Source of the DNA: Hyphomonadaceae bacterium JAD_PAG50586_4
Lineage (GTDB): Bacteria > Pseudomonadota > Alphaproteobacteria > Caulobacterales > Aquidulcibacteraceae
DNA: 64,000 bases
Direction: 5' to 3'
Assembly (NCBI GenBank): GCA_023242925.1
Contig: CP096134.1
Span: forward strand, 4,111,501-4,175,500
The notes under the pieces were generated by a model. It did no database searches and was not told where the DNA came from. It was given only the letters and a program-made list of their open reading frames with translations. Position numbers and translations under genes: made by a program. This document shows positions 1 through 9,688 of the stretch, piece after piece (position 1 is the stretch's first letter; each line of letters begins with the position of its first letter).

Positions 1-133
1 CGTGCGGATCAGCGAAGCGCCGAGCCACGGGCTACCGGCGATCATCTACGATCAGAACGCATCGGGTAGCAAAGCGTACATCCAGCTTGCCAAAGAACTG
101 ATCGAACGGGAGCGCAATCTACAAGCGGCGTAG
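1..133 (+). CDS. parA: ParA chromosome-partitioning ATPase, C-terminal end (partial)
   Basis: The frame beginning at base 2 is open to a TAG at 131-133 and gives the last 43 residues of a ParA/Soj ATPase. It contains the family's terminal pattern SEAPSHG followed by IIYDQNASGSKAY and a helical LAKELIERE tail. ParA is the Walker-type ATPase that works with ParB to segregate newly replicated origins. The 5' part lies outside the window. parB follows 85 bases downstream in the same direction, the usual operon order, which supports the call despite the short fragment. Confidence 0.88.
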   Translation, partial: VRISEAPSHGLPAIIYDQNASGSKAYIQLAKELIERERNLQAA

Positions 134-218
134 ATTCCGGTGGGAAATTTTTACCCGTAGGTAAGACCTGCCTAGCGAAGATTTAATCATACCGATTCGG
201 GTCGGGTAGGAGCAGGGC

Positions 219-1325
219 ATGAGCGATTTAAGACCACGGGGGCTGGGGCGCGGGCTGTCAGCATTGCTGGGCGAGCCTGTCCGCACCGAGCCGCCGGCCG
301 CTCAGCCGACGCCCGCAAACGCCTGGGCCCAACCGCAAGCCGAAACGCCGCGCGCGCCGATCGAGCCGCCGCGCAATGTGTTCGAGCTGCCGATCGCTAA
401 TCATCAGCCGCAACCTGCGCCGACGCCGGCAGCGCCGACATCCGTGTTCGGTGAGCCGGCCGCGCCGCCAGCGGCCCCGGTTGTTGCGCCCACGATTGCA
501 TCTGCCCCGACCCAAGCCGCCGCAGGGGAGACCGGCCCGCGCTCCGTTTCGATTGATCTCGTTCAGCGCAACCCGCAACAACCGCGCAAGCATTTCGACG
601 AGAACGATCTCACCGATCTCGCCAATTCGATCCGCACGCACGGCGTGCTGCAACCGATCCTCGTGCGCCCGATCGCCGATGGCCGGTATGAGATCGTCGC
701 TGGTGAACGCCGTTGGCGCGCAGCGCAACGCGCGGGCTTGCACACGATTCCCGCCGTGGTGCGCGAGCTCAACGAAGTTGAAGTCGTCGAGATCGCCATC
801 GTCGAGAACGTCCAGCGGACGGACCTGAACCCGATCGAAGAAGCGCAGGGCTTCCAAGCCCTGATCGATCGCTTCGGCCGCACGCAGGAAGACATCGCTG
901 AAGCTGTCGGGAAGTCGCGGCCGCATATCGCCAACATGCTGCGTCTGCTGAAGCTGCCGGACGATCTGCAAGAGATGGTGCGGGATGGTCGTCTGAGCTC
1001 AGGCCATGCGCGTGCGATCCTCACCGCGCCCGATCCGCGTGGCTTGGCGCAACGCGTGTTAAGCGAAGGCCTGAACGTCCGCGAAGTTGAGCGTCTCGCG
1101 CAGCAAGCCAAGGACGAAAAGCACGGCCCGCGTGCCGGCGCAGCCGCACCCGCTGTCGTTGCCGAGAAGAGCGCCGACACCCGCGCGTTGGAGCAAAGCT
1201 TATCGAACGCGCTCGGCCTTGAGGTGACGATCACCGACAAGGGCGGGGCCGGCGAATTGAAGGTCAGTTACAAGACGCTCGAACAGCTCGACGATGTAAT
1301 GCGCCGCCTGCGCGGCGGCTTCTAA
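219..1325 (+). CDS. parB: ParB/Spo0J chromosome-partitioning protein
   Basis: A 368-residue CTP-dependent DNA clamp that loads at parS sites near the origin and stimulates ParA. The N-terminal ParA-activating motif RGLGRGLSALLGE is at residues 7-19. The ParB nuclease-like domain starts near residue 108, with the CTP-binding box GERRWRA and the ENVQRTDLNP box. A helix-turn-helix follows (QEDIAEAVGKSRPHIANMLR), and a C-terminal dimerisation domain ends the protein. Residues about 20-107 form an unusually long Pro/Ala-rich, presumably disordered linker, so the protein is longer than typical ParB (about 290-300). The start is preceded by GGAGCAGGGC. I noticed no parS palindrome nearby. Confidence 0.97.
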   Translation: MSDLRPRGLGRGLSALLGEPVRTEPPAAQPTPANAWAQPQAETPRAPIEPPRNVFELPIANHQPQPAPTPAAPTSVFGEPAAPPAAPVVAPTIASAPTQAAAGETGPRSVSIDLVQRNPQQPRKHFDENDLTDLANSIRTHGVLQPILVRPIADGRYEIVAGERRWRAAQRAGLHTIPAVVRELNEVEVVEIAIVENVQRTDLNPIEEAQGFQALIDRFGRTQEDIAEAVGKSRPHIANMLRLLKLPDDLQEMVRDGRLSSGHARAILTAPDPRGLAQRVLSEGLNVREVERLAQQAKDEKHGPRAGAAAPAVVAEKSADTRALEQSLSNALGLEVTITDKGGAGELKVSYKTLEQLDDVMRRLRGGF

Positions 1326-1387
1326 GCTTCGGCGGGAGGAAGCTCGGCCCCATGCAGGGCAGGGCGGAGGCAAATCGTGAAACGTCG

Positions 1388-1416
1388 AAGGGCGCGGTGT
1401 TGGCCACCGCGCCCTT
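1388..1416. terminator. Bidirectional intrinsic terminator between parB and the peptide pair
   Basis: A 12-bp perfect inverted repeat (AAGGGCGCGGTG / CACCGCGCCCTT) with a 5-base loop, followed on the plus strand by a pyrimidine-rich CTTCTT. It lies between the convergent parB (+) and the two small peptide genes (-), so it probably ends both transcripts. Confidence 0.7.
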
Positions 1417-1460
1417 CTTCTTGGCCTCGCCAAGTTCATCGCAGGGAGCTTTGCGATGAC

Positions 1461-1601
1461 TTATGCGATCTGGTTCAGCGCGCCCATCGCGAAGGGTGCT
1501 GCGGCCATGAAGGCGAAGAGCAGCGCATAAAATTTGGCGACGGCTGGTTGCGCGGCGGTTTGGAAGCTGGCGGCGGCGGCTTGGGCGGCTTGCGGATGCA
1601 T
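1461..1601 (-). CDS. Small hydrophobic peptide, family copy A (46 aa, extended N-terminus)
   Basis: A 46-codon ORF beginning ATG at 1601 with a GAGGGAAA ribosome-binding site just upstream. Its C-terminal half (AKFYALLFAF, then PFAMGALNQIA) matches the KFY-hydrophobic-NQ pattern of six other tiny genes in this window. Unlike them it carries an Ala/Gln-rich N-terminal extension of about 21 residues (MHPQAAQAAAA and onward). It starts 28 bases after copy B ends and has no operator or hairpin of its own, so the two are probably co-transcribed. It has lost the last AQIVA residues of the family tail. Function unknown; it is the most divergent member. Confidence 0.65.
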   Translation of the reverse strand: MHPQAAQAAAASFQTAAQPAVAKFYALLFAFMAAAPFAMGALNQIA

Positions 1602-1629
1602 GATGTTTCCCTCGGCTTTGGAGTGCGGT

Positions 1630-1725
1630 TTAGGCGACGATCTGGGCGGCTTGGTTCAGCGTGGCGTAGGCGAACGGCGCGAACGTCAGAGCGGCGATGA
1701 TCAGGCTGTAGAACTTGGCGGTCAT
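1630..1725 (-). CDS. Small hydrophobic peptide, family copy B (31 aa)
   Basis: A 31-codon ORF: MTAKFYSLI, an Ala-rich hydrophobic stretch with APFAYA, then the tail TLNQAAQIVA. One Lys near the N-terminus, a hydrophobic core and an A-Y-A site make it resemble a short signal peptide with a 10-residue remainder, or a single-span membrane peptide. The ribosome-binding site GGGAGC is inside the base of a long leader hairpin (1727-1767). A CRP-like palindrome lies 67 bases upstream of the ATG. It is the first gene of a B-A pair. Reality is supported by conservation with six paralogues whose codons differ but whose peptide pattern is kept. Function unknown. Confidence 0.78.
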   Translation of the reverse strand: MTAKFYSLIIAALTFAPFAYATLNQAAQIVA

Positions 1726-1726
1726 T

Positions 1727-1807
1727 GGTCTTGCTCCCGGAAGCTCGTCGCTTCCATGAGCAAGACCTTATGCGCGCACCGTCCTAGTCGCTGTGCCTTC
1801 GGTCACA
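1727..1807 (-). promoter_or_regulatory. Copy B control region: CRP-like operator plus RBS-pairing leader hairpin
   Basis: Reading the minus strand, the 16-mer TGTGACCGAAGGCACA (1792-1807) fits the CRP/FNR-family layout TGTGA-N6-TCACA with two mismatches. A TAAGGT -10-like hexamer follows. The leader then folds into a long hairpin: outer arms 1727-1736 and 1758-1767 (GGTCTTGCTC / GAGCAAGACC, 10 bp) and inner arms 1739-1744 and 1750-1755 (GGAAGC / GCTTCC, 6 bp, loop of 5). The 3' arm contains the GGGAGC ribosome-binding site, so translation should depend on opening the stem. Operator identity and promoter position are inferred. Confidence 0.6.
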
Positions 1808-1836
1808 TCAACGCACCTTCGGCCTAGGCCGTCGGC

Positions 1837-2925
1837 TTAGCGCAAGGCGCGCTCTGTATTCATGACCTGCACGTCCGTCATCATGCGCAGATACGCATCG
1901 AACCAGGCTTTGTGCGCGGAGCCCGTAATCACCAGCACGCGCGCGCCGGGGTGACGCGCGATCACTTCGCGGATATTGGCGACTTGGCGCAGATTGCGGG
2001 TTTCCCATTCGGCCACGCGTGTGCGGCCGACCCGGCTGGGGCTCTCGCGCCGGATCATGCTCAGCCATTGGGCGTCCGCATCCGTTCGGCCCGCTGCGGG
2101 CGAATTGAGGAAGCGATAGGTGGCGAGGGTTTGCGCCGGCGTCGTGAGGTTCTGCCCCGCCTCGCGCAATGGCGTGAACGCGGGATCGGCGAGCACTTCG
2201 GCAAACCAGGGTTGGCTGAGAAATGCGTCCATGTCGTCTACGCGATCAACCATCACGTCATCGCTGCCGTGATCGTCGATGGGGTAGAGGCGTTCCAAGC
2301 CGAGTCGCACCGCCAAGCGCGCGCCTACGAGATGGTTCTCGTTTCGCCGTGCCGCGAACGCCTCCAATTGCTCGACCAGCCCCGTGGACACGCCGTCCTC
2401 GGCGCAGCGTTCAGTGGGGTCGAGCCGCCACCATTGCACCAACGCTGAGTTAGGATCGCCCGATGCAACAAGCAGCGCGGCCAGGCGGCGGCGTTGCGCG
2501 GGTGTGGGCTCGGCTGGCCATGTGGCCAAGGTGCGCCGAACTTCTGCTTCGGCGTCCGGCATATCGAGCTGGAGGCTGTTGCGCGCCAGCGCCGCCATCG
2601 CGAGGCTGCGCGAGCCGTAGCTCGTGGCGACTTCGGGATAGATTTCGCGATATTGCCAAAGCGCCTGGATGCTCTCGCCTGACAACGCTTCGATGGCGAT
2701 GATGTCAGGTGAGAACGCGGCGAGCCGGACGAGCAGGGGCTCAAGCACGGCCGCATCGAAACTCTCGGGCGCGCCGCTCAGGTGCGGTGAACCCAACACC
2801 ATAATCTGCGTGGGAGCGCCGACGATGCGGTCCTGATAGGAGCGCGGATCGAATTGCTGCGCCGCAGCGGGCGCAATGGCGCTCACCGCGCACAGAGCGG
2901 CGAGCGCAAGAATGGTGGTTCTCAA
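1837..2925 (-). CDS. Exported DUF5694-type protein (TraB/GumN-like fold)
   Basis: A 362-residue protein with a clear Sec signal peptide (MRTTILALAALCAVSAIAPA then AAAQQ, about 24 residues). The mature part opens with TQIMVLGSPHLSG, and IIAIEALSG follows; these are the first strand-turn patterns I associate with the DUF5694/TraB-like group. Near the C-terminus is a conserved-looking GARVLVITGSAHKAWFDAYL. I infer periplasmic location; the biochemical role of the family is not established. It stands alone between the peptide pair and the symporter, both also on the minus strand. The family call rests on memory of the pattern, hence moderate confidence. Confidence 0.6.
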   Translation of the reverse strand: MRTTILALAALCAVSAIAPAAAQQFDPRSYQDRIVGAPTQIMVLGSPHLSGAPESFDAAVLEPLLVRLAAFSPDIIAIEALSGESIQALWQYREIYPEVATSYGSRSLAMAALARNSLQLDMPDAEAEVRRTLATWPAEPTPAQRRRLAALLVASGDPNSALVQWWRLDPTERCAEDGVSTGLVEQLEAFAARRNENHLVGARLAVRLGLERLYPIDDHGSDDVMVDRVDDMDAFLSQPWFAEVLADPAFTPLREAGQNLTTPAQTLATYRFLNSPAAGRTDADAQWLSMIRRESPSRVGRTRVAEWETRNLRQVANIREVIARHPGARVLVITGSAHKAWFDAYLRMMTDVQVMNTERALR

Positions 2926-2990
2926 AGCGTATTCCTCCCTCCGTTATGAAGGAGGGACGCTCGCTACCGCCGCTTTGGATGCAGCGCTTT

Positions 2991-4289
2991 CTAGGTTTGC
3001 GACGGTTCGGGGTCTTTCTCGCCGCGTGAAACGACTGTGGCGACCACGAGATCGCCGGTCACGTTGAGCGTGGTGCGGCACATATCGAGGAAGCGGTCGA
3101 CGCCGAGGATGAGGCCGATGCCCTCCGGTGGAATGCCGACCATCACCAGGATCATCGCGATCACCGGCAGCGAGCCGGCTGGCACGCCGGCGGTGCCGAT
3201 ACCGCCCAATATGCACACCAGCATGACGATGACTTGCTGGCTGAGGCTGAGATCGATGCCGAAGAATTGCGCCAGGAAGAGCACCGTCACGCCTTCGAAT
3301 AACGCGGTGCCGTTCTGGTTGGCGGTGGCGCCGACGGTCAGCACGAAGCGCGCGATCCGGCGCGGCAGGTTGAGCTCGGTCTCCGCCGCCCGCATCGAGA
3401 CGGGGAGAGTGGCGTTGGATGACGCGGTCGAGAACGCAACCACGATCGGCTCGCGTACGGCGCTGAAGAATTTGAGCGGATTGCCTCCCGCGAGCAGCCA
3501 GATGCAGATCGGATAGACGACAAACATATGGATCGCCATTGCGCCCACGGCGACGCCCACGAACGCGGCCAGTCGCACCAGCAAATCCCAGCCGAACAGC
3601 GCGGCGAGATTGAACATCAAGCAGGCGATGGCGATTGACGCCAATTTGATCACGAGGTTGATGAGCTTCATCATCACCTCGAAAATGCCCGCGATGGTGA
3701 GCTGGAGTTGATCCGTAGCGGGCGTGCGCACGAGCACCAGCCCGATGCCGAACAACAGCGCAAATACCATGACCGGCAGAACGAGATTAGCGCTCGCAGC
3801 TGCGAAGACGTTTTGTGGAATGAGGTCGAGGAAGAATTGGCCGAGCTGCACGCTCTCGGGTGCGTTCTCGACGATTCCGGCCGCGCCCTCCGCGCCTTGC
3901 GCCAAGAGTTGCTGCGCAAGCACAGGATCGACGCCATCGCCGGGGCGCAGCGCGTTGACCATGCCCAGGCCGATCAGCACCGCGATGGTCGAGATCACAA
4001 CCGTCATCAGCAAAGTCTTCCAGCCGACGCGGCCGAGCGCGCTCAGATCGCCCATTTCCGCAACGCCAACCACGAGCGCGCTGAAGAGCAGCGGCAGCAC
4101 CAGCATGAACAACAAGCGCAAGAAGATTTGTCCAAGCGGCCCGGTGATGTTGCTCGTGAGCCAAACCACCCACGGCTCCTCGCCGCCGATGTTCATGTTG
4201 ACCCAAAGGCCGGCGCCCAGGCCGATCGCAAAGCCCAGCAGCATCAGCACGTGGAGCGGGATGCCGCCCTTTTTCGTCGCTTCGGTCAT
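2991..4289 (-). CDS. Dicarboxylate/amino acid:cation symporter (DAACS family)
   Basis: A 432-residue inner-membrane transporter of the GltP/DctA type, using a Na+ or H+ gradient to import C4-dicarboxylates or acidic amino acids. The signatures are in order: the serine-rich hairpin tip with SSNATLPVSMR, the unwound TM7 motif NQNGTALFEG (NMDGT in archaeal homologues), and the TM8 substrate site VDRFLDMCRTTLNVTGD with the conserved Asp, Arg and Asn. Length is normal for the family. The Gln in NQNGT, in place of Met-Asp, leaves substrate choice open. The next minus-strand gene, DUF5694, starts 65 bases downstream, so there may be weak read-through. Confidence 0.93.
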   Translation of the reverse strand: MTEATKKGGIPLHVLMLLGFAIGLGAGLWVNMNIGGEEPWVVWLTSNITGPLGQIFLRLLFMLVLPLLFSALVVGVAEMGDLSALGRVGWKTLLMTVVISTIAVLIGLGMVNALRPGDGVDPVLAQQLLAQGAEGAAGIVENAPESVQLGQFFLDLIPQNVFAAASANLVLPVMVFALLFGIGLVLVRTPATDQLQLTIAGIFEVMMKLINLVIKLASIAIACLMFNLAALFGWDLLVRLAAFVGVAVGAMAIHMFVVYPICIWLLAGGNPLKFFSAVREPIVVAFSTASSNATLPVSMRAAETELNLPRRIARFVLTVGATANQNGTALFEGVTVLFLAQFFGIDLSLSQQVIVMLVCILGGIGTAGVPAGSLPVIAMILVMVGIPPEGIGLILGVDRFLDMCRTTLNVTGDLVVATVVSRGEKDPEPSQT

Positions 4290-4422
4290 CGCAATCCCCG
4301 CAAATTCTTATCCTCGTGGCTAGCGACGGAAGGGCAGGGGATCAAGCGCACTGTGAGTTTCGCGAGCTAGACACGCTCTCCGCCGAGGCGTTCAATGCTC
4401 CAAAATACAATAGGGAGCGGTC

Positions 4423-6543
4423 ATGAGACGAATGGCGGTGGCGTTTGCCACAGGTGTCACTTTGGCTTTGGCCGCTTGCGGGCCGTCTGGGCCGGCCGCA
4501 GTGAACGAGGCGCGGATCGTCGGCGCTGATAACGAGCCTGGCAATTGGATGAGCCACGGCCGCACCTATGACGAAGATCGTTTCTCGCCGCTCACTGACA
4601 TTAACGCGGAGAATGTGAGCCAGCTAGGCCTTGCCTGGACGTACGAGATGCGCATGCCGCGCGGCGCCGAAGCGACGCCGATCGTGGTCGATGGCGTGAT
4701 GTACGTCACCTCGGCGTGGAGCATTGTGTATGCGCTCAACGCCGCGACAGGGGAGGAGCTCTGGGTGTTCGACCCCGAAGTGCCCCATGGACGCGGCGCT
4801 TCGGCCTGTTGCGATGTCGGCAATCGCGGCGTCGCAGTGTGGAATGGCAAAGTTTACGTCGGCACGCTTGATGGTCGGCTGATTGCGCTGAACGCCCGCG
4901 ATGGCACGAAGGCGTGGGAAGTCGTCACCGTCGATCAATCGCGCCCCTACACGATTACGGGTGCGCCGCGTGCTGCGCGTGGCCTCATCTATATTGGCAA
5001 TGGCGGCGCTGAATTCGGCGTGCGTGGTTATGTGAGCGCATACGATGCCGAGAGCGGCGATCTACGTTGGCGCTTCTACACGACGCCAAATCCAACCGAG
5101 GCCGACAACGCTGCGTCTGATTCCGTGCGCGACACTGCGCTTGCCACGTGGAATCCAACGGCCGGCGCTTGGCTCGAAAGCGGCGGCGGCGGCACGGCGT
5201 GGGACGCGATAGTTTATGACAATGAAACAGACACGCTCTGGATAGGCGTCGGCAATGGCTCGCCGTGGAACAGAGACATTCGTTCGCCGAATATCGAAGG
5301 CCGCAACAACGACAACCTCTTCCTCTCGTCCGTCGTTGGCGTCGATCCCGACACCGGCGCGTACAAGTGCCATTATCAAGAGACTCCAGGGGAGACGTGG
5401 GACTACACCGCGACGCAGCCGATCATTCTGAGCACGCTGCAGATCGGCGGCCAAGAACGACGGGTGCTGATGCACGCGCCTAAGAACGGCTTCTTCTATG
5501 TGATCGATCGCGAGGATTGCGGGCTCATCTCCGCGGGCTCGATCGCGACACAGACGTGGGCAAGCGGTGTCGATATGAGCACCGGCCGACCGATTGAGAA
5601 TGCGGATGCGCGTTATGCGTCTGGCACGGCGATCGTGCTGCCGTCGCCGTTCGGCGCGCACAATTGGCATCCGATGTCGATGTCGCGCGATACAGGCCTC
5701 GTTTACATTCCGGTCCAGGAGCTGGCGCAGGACTACACCGCCGATCCGGCCTTCGTGTATCGTCCAGGTCGCTGGAACACCGGCACGGTGCATGCGGCGT
5801 TGCCGACCGATCGCGCCACGCGCGCGGCGATCCGCAACACGATGCAGGGCTTCCTGCTGGCTTGGGACCCGGCGACCCAACGCGAAGCCTGGCGCGTGCC
5901 GCTCGCCACGCCGTGGAACGGCGGCACGTTGGCGACGGCGGGCGACCTCGTTTTCCAAGGTACGCTCAACGGCCGCTTCCGCGCCTACAACGCGCGCACC
6001 GGCGATCAGCTTTGGGATTATGACAACCAAGCCGCGACGATGGGTGGGCCGATCACGTATTCCGTTGATGGCGTGCAATACGTCGCCTCGCTCGCAAGTT
6101 ACGGCACGCTCTGGTTCTTGCCCGTCGGTTTCGGCATCGCCGATCCGCCGAGCGAGCCGGTCAACGGTCGCGTCAACGTGTTCCGCATCGGTGGCACGTC
6201 GACCTTGCCGACGCGCGAATTGGTGCGCTTGCCTATGGAGCGCCCGCCGGTGTTGCGCGCCTCTCAAGCTGCGATCGCGCGTGGCGCGGCTGCGTATGGG
6301 GCGTTCTGCTCGGTCTGCCACGGCTCGGGCGCGACTTCGGGCGGTGTGTTGCCGGACCTCCGTCGCGCGCCCTCGTTGCAAGATGCGAATGTGTGGCGCG
6401 ACACCGTGCACGGCGCCCGCGCGGCGAACGGCATGCCCGACTTCACGCAATGGGTCAGCGCCAGCGACGCCGAAGCTATCCGCGCCTACGTCGCCAGCGA
6501 AGCGCAGGTGCTCTACGCGGAAGAGCAGGCGCGACCGAATTAA
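4423..6543 (+). CDS. PQQ-dependent alcohol dehydrogenase with cytochrome c domain (quinohemoprotein)
   Basis: A 706-residue lipoprotein (lipobox LALAAC, Cys about residue 20), anchored on the periplasmic side. Residues about 45-590 form an eight-bladed PQQ propeller with Trp-docking repeats. The vicinal disulfide is in GASACCDVGNRG, and the active-site segment is IGVGNGSPWNRD followed by DNLFLSSVVGVDPDTG. A C-terminal heme domain carries CSVCH (about residue 628). The enzyme oxidises an alcohol or sugar alcohol, passing electrons from PQQ to its own heme and then to the respiratory chain. No PQQ biosynthesis genes are in the window. It is a monocistronic unit between minus-strand genes. Confidence 0.93.
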   Translation: MRRMAVAFATGVTLALAACGPSGPAAVNEARIVGADNEPGNWMSHGRTYDEDRFSPLTDINAENVSQLGLAWTYEMRMPRGAEATPIVVDGVMYVTSAWSIVYALNAATGEELWVFDPEVPHGRGASACCDVGNRGVAVWNGKVYVGTLDGRLIALNARDGTKAWEVVTVDQSRPYTITGAPRAARGLIYIGNGGAEFGVRGYVSAYDAESGDLRWRFYTTPNPTEADNAASDSVRDTALATWNPTAGAWLESGGGGTAWDAIVYDNETDTLWIGVGNGSPWNRDIRSPNIEGRNNDNLFLSSVVGVDPDTGAYKCHYQETPGETWDYTATQPIILSTLQIGGQERRVLMHAPKNGFFYVIDREDCGLISAGSIATQTWASGVDMSTGRPIENADARYASGTAIVLPSPFGAHNWHPMSMSRDTGLVYIPVQELAQDYTADPAFVYRPGRWNTGTVHAALPTDRATRAAIRNTMQGFLLAWDPATQREAWRVPLATPWNGGTLATAGDLVFQGTLNGRFRAYNARTGDQLWDYDNQAATMGGPITYSVDGVQYVASLASYGTLWFLPVGFGIADPPSEPVNGRVNVFRIGGTSTLPTRELVRLPMERPPVLRASQAAIARGAAAYGAFCSVCHGSGATSGGVLPDLRRAPSLQDANVWRDTVHGARAANGMPDFTQWVSASDAEAIRAYVASEAQVLYAEEQARPN

Positions 6544-6561
6544 CGCGCGCGCTTACGTCGG

Positions 6562-8180
6562 TCAGCGCATCAGCAGATCGGCGTAGCGTTGGCGCAGGAC
6601 CTTCTTGTCGATCTTGCCGGTCGCGGTGAGTGGCACGGTGTCGAACAAGATGGCGTCCGGCGTCCACCATTTGACGATGCGCGGCGCCAGATAGGCGCGC
6701 ACATCATCTTCGCTCACGTTCGCGCCTGCATGGGTTTCGAGCACCAGGATCGGCCGCTCTTCCCATTTGGGGTGGGGACGCCGACAACGGCTGCGATGCG
6801 TACGCCAGGGCAGGCGACCGCGACATTCTCCAGATCGATCGATGAAATCCATTCGCCGCCGGATTTGATCACGTCCTTCTTGCGGTCGGTGATGCGCATG
6901 AAGCCGAAGGCATCGAGCGTGGCGATGTCGCCTGTGTCGAACCAGCCATCGGCATCGGTCACGTCTTTCTCGCCGCGATAATAGCGTTGGATCGTCCACG
7001 GTCCGCGCACCATAAGTGCGCCGGATGTCTCGCCGTCGTGCGGCGCCTCTACGCCATCGTCGCCAACGATCTTCAGCTCGATGCCGAATTGCAGGCGGCC
7101 CTGCCGCGTCCAGATTGCTTCATCGAGCTTCTCTTCGCCGAGGGCGGCGAGCGCAGGGGTAGGTGTCGCAATGACGCCGAGCGGCGCCGTTTCGGTCATG
7201 CCCCAAATCTGCAGCACGCGGACGCCGTAATCCTTCTTGAACGTCTCGGCCATGGCGCGCGGCACGGCGGAGCCGCCGATGACGACGCGTTGCAGCTTGC
7301 CTGGAGTTTCGCCGGTCTGCTTCAGATGCGCGAGATACATGGTCCAGATCGTCGGTACACCGCCGGAGAAGGTGACGCCTTCGTTGACGATTAGCTCCTG
7401 CAAGCTCCCGCCATCCATGCGATCGCATGGCATCACCAGTTTGCAGCCATTGATCGGCGCCGCGAACGGGAGACCCCAAGCTGACGCGTGAAACAAAGAA
7501 GAGCAGGGCATGACGACGTCGAATGCGTCAAAGCCGAAGGCACTGTTGAGCCCGGACGCCATCGCATGCAGAACGATGCCGCGATGCGAGTAGAGCACGC
7601 CTTTTGGATCGCCTGTCGTGCCGGAGGTGTAACAGAGCATAGCGCCGGCGTTCTCATCGACGCTTGGCCAAGCGAAGCCGTCGTCTTCGGCAGCGAGCAA
7701 ATCCTCATAGCAGAGCGCGGCGACAGCGCCTGGGTCATGCGCGCCCTTGTCGCTCAGCATGACGAAGGTTTTGACCGTCTTCATGCCTGGCCGCAGCCGC
7801 TCGACTAGGGCGAGGAAGTTCTTGTCGAAGAGCAGAACTTCCGCCTCGGCATGATTTAGAATGTATTCGATCTGCTCGTCGAACAGCCGCGGATTGACTG
7901 TGTTGAGCACGGCGCCGAGCCCAGGCACGGCGTAGAACAGCTCGAAATGCCGATGCGTGTTCCAGGCGAGTGTCGCGACCCGGTCGCCCGATTTCACACC
8001 CAAGCGCTGCAGCGCCTTGGCGGCACGCTGGGTGCGACCGAGCGCTTGGCGGTAGTTGAGGCGGGTGAGCGGCTCATCAATGAGGCGCGAGACGATCTCT
8101 ACGCCGCTATGTGCGGTCGCGGCGAATTTCAGGATGTCGATGATCTGCAGCGCTTTTGGCTGCATCAGGCCGGGGATCAT
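6562..8180 (-). pseudogene. Fatty-acyl-CoA synthetase (AMP-binding), frameshifted near 6770
   Basis: Together two frames encode a complete acyl-CoA ligase of about 539 residues that activates fatty acids with ATP and CoA. The first frame holds the P-loop-like YTSGTTGDPKGVLYSHRG, the adenylation motif GMTETAP and WFDTGDIATLDAFGFMRITDRKKD. The second frame resumes with HPKWEERPILVLE and ends with the catalytic Lys region TATGKIDKKVLRQRY. One base is missing in the C-rich run around 6765-6775. Restoring it gives VVGVPHPKWEERP, the family consensus. The start at 8180 (MIPGLMQPKAL) fits homologues better than the ORF's first ATG. Either a pseudogene or, more likely, a sequence error. Confidence 0.88.
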
Positions 8181-8245
8181 GTCGTGGTGCTCCGCGCGCA
8201 CTTTGCGCCATCGCGCGCGTGACGCCAAGAGAGGGCGGGCTGGGT

Positions 8246-9588
8246 TCAACCGACCAGGCGCAACCCCAACCGCGAGATCGCATGGACGAAATTATTCGGC
8301 GCGATGTCGATGTCGCCGGTCCATGTCGCTTTCGGGTAGCGGCCTAGGATTTGGCGGTAGGCCTCTTCCAACTGGATTTGCGCGACGCGTTTGCCGACGC
8401 ACACGTGCGGGCCATAACCGAAGGCGATGTGCTTGTCGGAATTGGCGCGTTCCACATTGAGCGCGTCGGGATTGTCGAACATCGCCGGGTCCCGATTGGC
8501 GGCGCCGTAATACATCAGCACCTTCTCGCCCTCGGCGATCGCTTGGTCCGCGATCTCGGTGTCGCGCGTGGCGGTGCGGCGCATATAGATGACAGGGCTG
8601 ACCATGCGAATGAATTCGTTGGCCGCGTTGGCCATGAGGTCCGGCTGGCTTGCGAGCTTGGCGCGCTGATCGGGAAATTCAGTGAGCAAGCGCATCGCGC
8701 CGGAGAGCGTGTTGCGCGTGGTGTCGTTGCCGGCGAACACAATCAGCAGCCATGAGCCGTCGAGATATTCGTCGGCCAGCAATTCGCCGTCGAGTTTGGC
8801 GTTGGCTATGGCGGTGAGCAAATCCTCGCGCGGTTCGGCGCGACGCTTCTTCAGGATGTCGCGGCCATAGGCGAACATCTCTTCTACGTTTGCATTGAAG
8901 GCGCCGATGAAGGTCAGCAGGTCAGGGAGAGCTGAAGCGTACCGACCCGTTGCTGCATGGCGAGGTCTTGCGCGCGTTCGAGGTAATGCATCCATTCGAG
9001 GAATTTCGGACGATCCGGCTCCGGCACACCGAGCAACTCGCAGAGCGTATAGAGAGGTAGGCGCGACGAGAAATGCTCGACCATGTCGATGTCTTCGCTC
9101 GCGTGCGGCGCCATAGCGTCGAGGAGATTGGTGATCTCCTGGGCGATCCGGTCCTTCAACTTGCCCAGATATTTCGGCGTGAAGAACGCCATGTGCTCGC
9201 GGCGCAATTCGAGGTGCCAGGGTGCGTCCATGTTGATCATCGCATCGAGCGAGGCGCGGGTGAGCAGGGGATGGCCCTGCTCAGGTTTCGGCGTGCCCAT
9301 GAGGATGCCGCCGCGCTGCGAGGAGAAAGCTTGCGGGTCGCCGTTGACCTTCATCACGTCCGCGTAACGCGTGACGGCCCAGAAACCCGCGCCGCTGATT
9401 GGCTCATCCACCCACGCGACCGGCGCATGCTCGCGCAGCTCGCGATAGAGCGCGTAAGGTTGGCCCCTGGCATAGACGTGCAGATCGGTCAGCGCCGTTG
9501 CGTCAATCTGGGCGTTGCGCGCCGCGAAGTTCGGACCGGGGCGGCCTTCGACGGCGGTCTGAGAGATCAATTGCATCGGGCGCTCCAC
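8246..9588 (-). pseudogene. Cytochrome P450, frameshifted near 8940
   Basis: Two overlapping frames make one P450 of about 447 residues. The N-terminal frame carries the A'-to-H helix regions (ALYRELREHAPVAWVDEP; GHPLLTRASLDAMINMDAP). The C-terminal frame carries the I-helix oxygen-binding AGNDTTRN, the EFIRMVSPV segment and the heme-ligand loop FGYGPHVCVGKRVA with the Cys thiolate. Total length is one base short of a whole number of codons, so one deletion lies around 8935-8950. Monooxygenase substrate unknown. The adjacent acyl-CoA ligase 65 bases downstream on the same strand suggests fatty acid or steroid side-chain metabolism (inference). Confidence 0.88.
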
Positions 9589-9688
9589 GCTTCATTGAAT
9601 GCAAACCTAGGCCGCCGCGCGGCGCGCGCAAGCGTGGACGCCACGTCAGCATTGGCGTTACATGCGTGGAAAGATGGAGAGGATCGCG

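Noticed and set aside
1..218. A parS site next to parAB
   Set aside because: No 16-bp palindrome resembling TGTTNCACGTGAAACA was noticed in the parA-parB or parB flanking sequence.
5062..6450. 462-codon open frame antisense to the PQQ dehydrogenase
   Set aside because: Arg/His/Ala-rich composition typical of the opposite strand of high-GC genes; the plus-strand gene has complete family motifs and a cytochrome domain.
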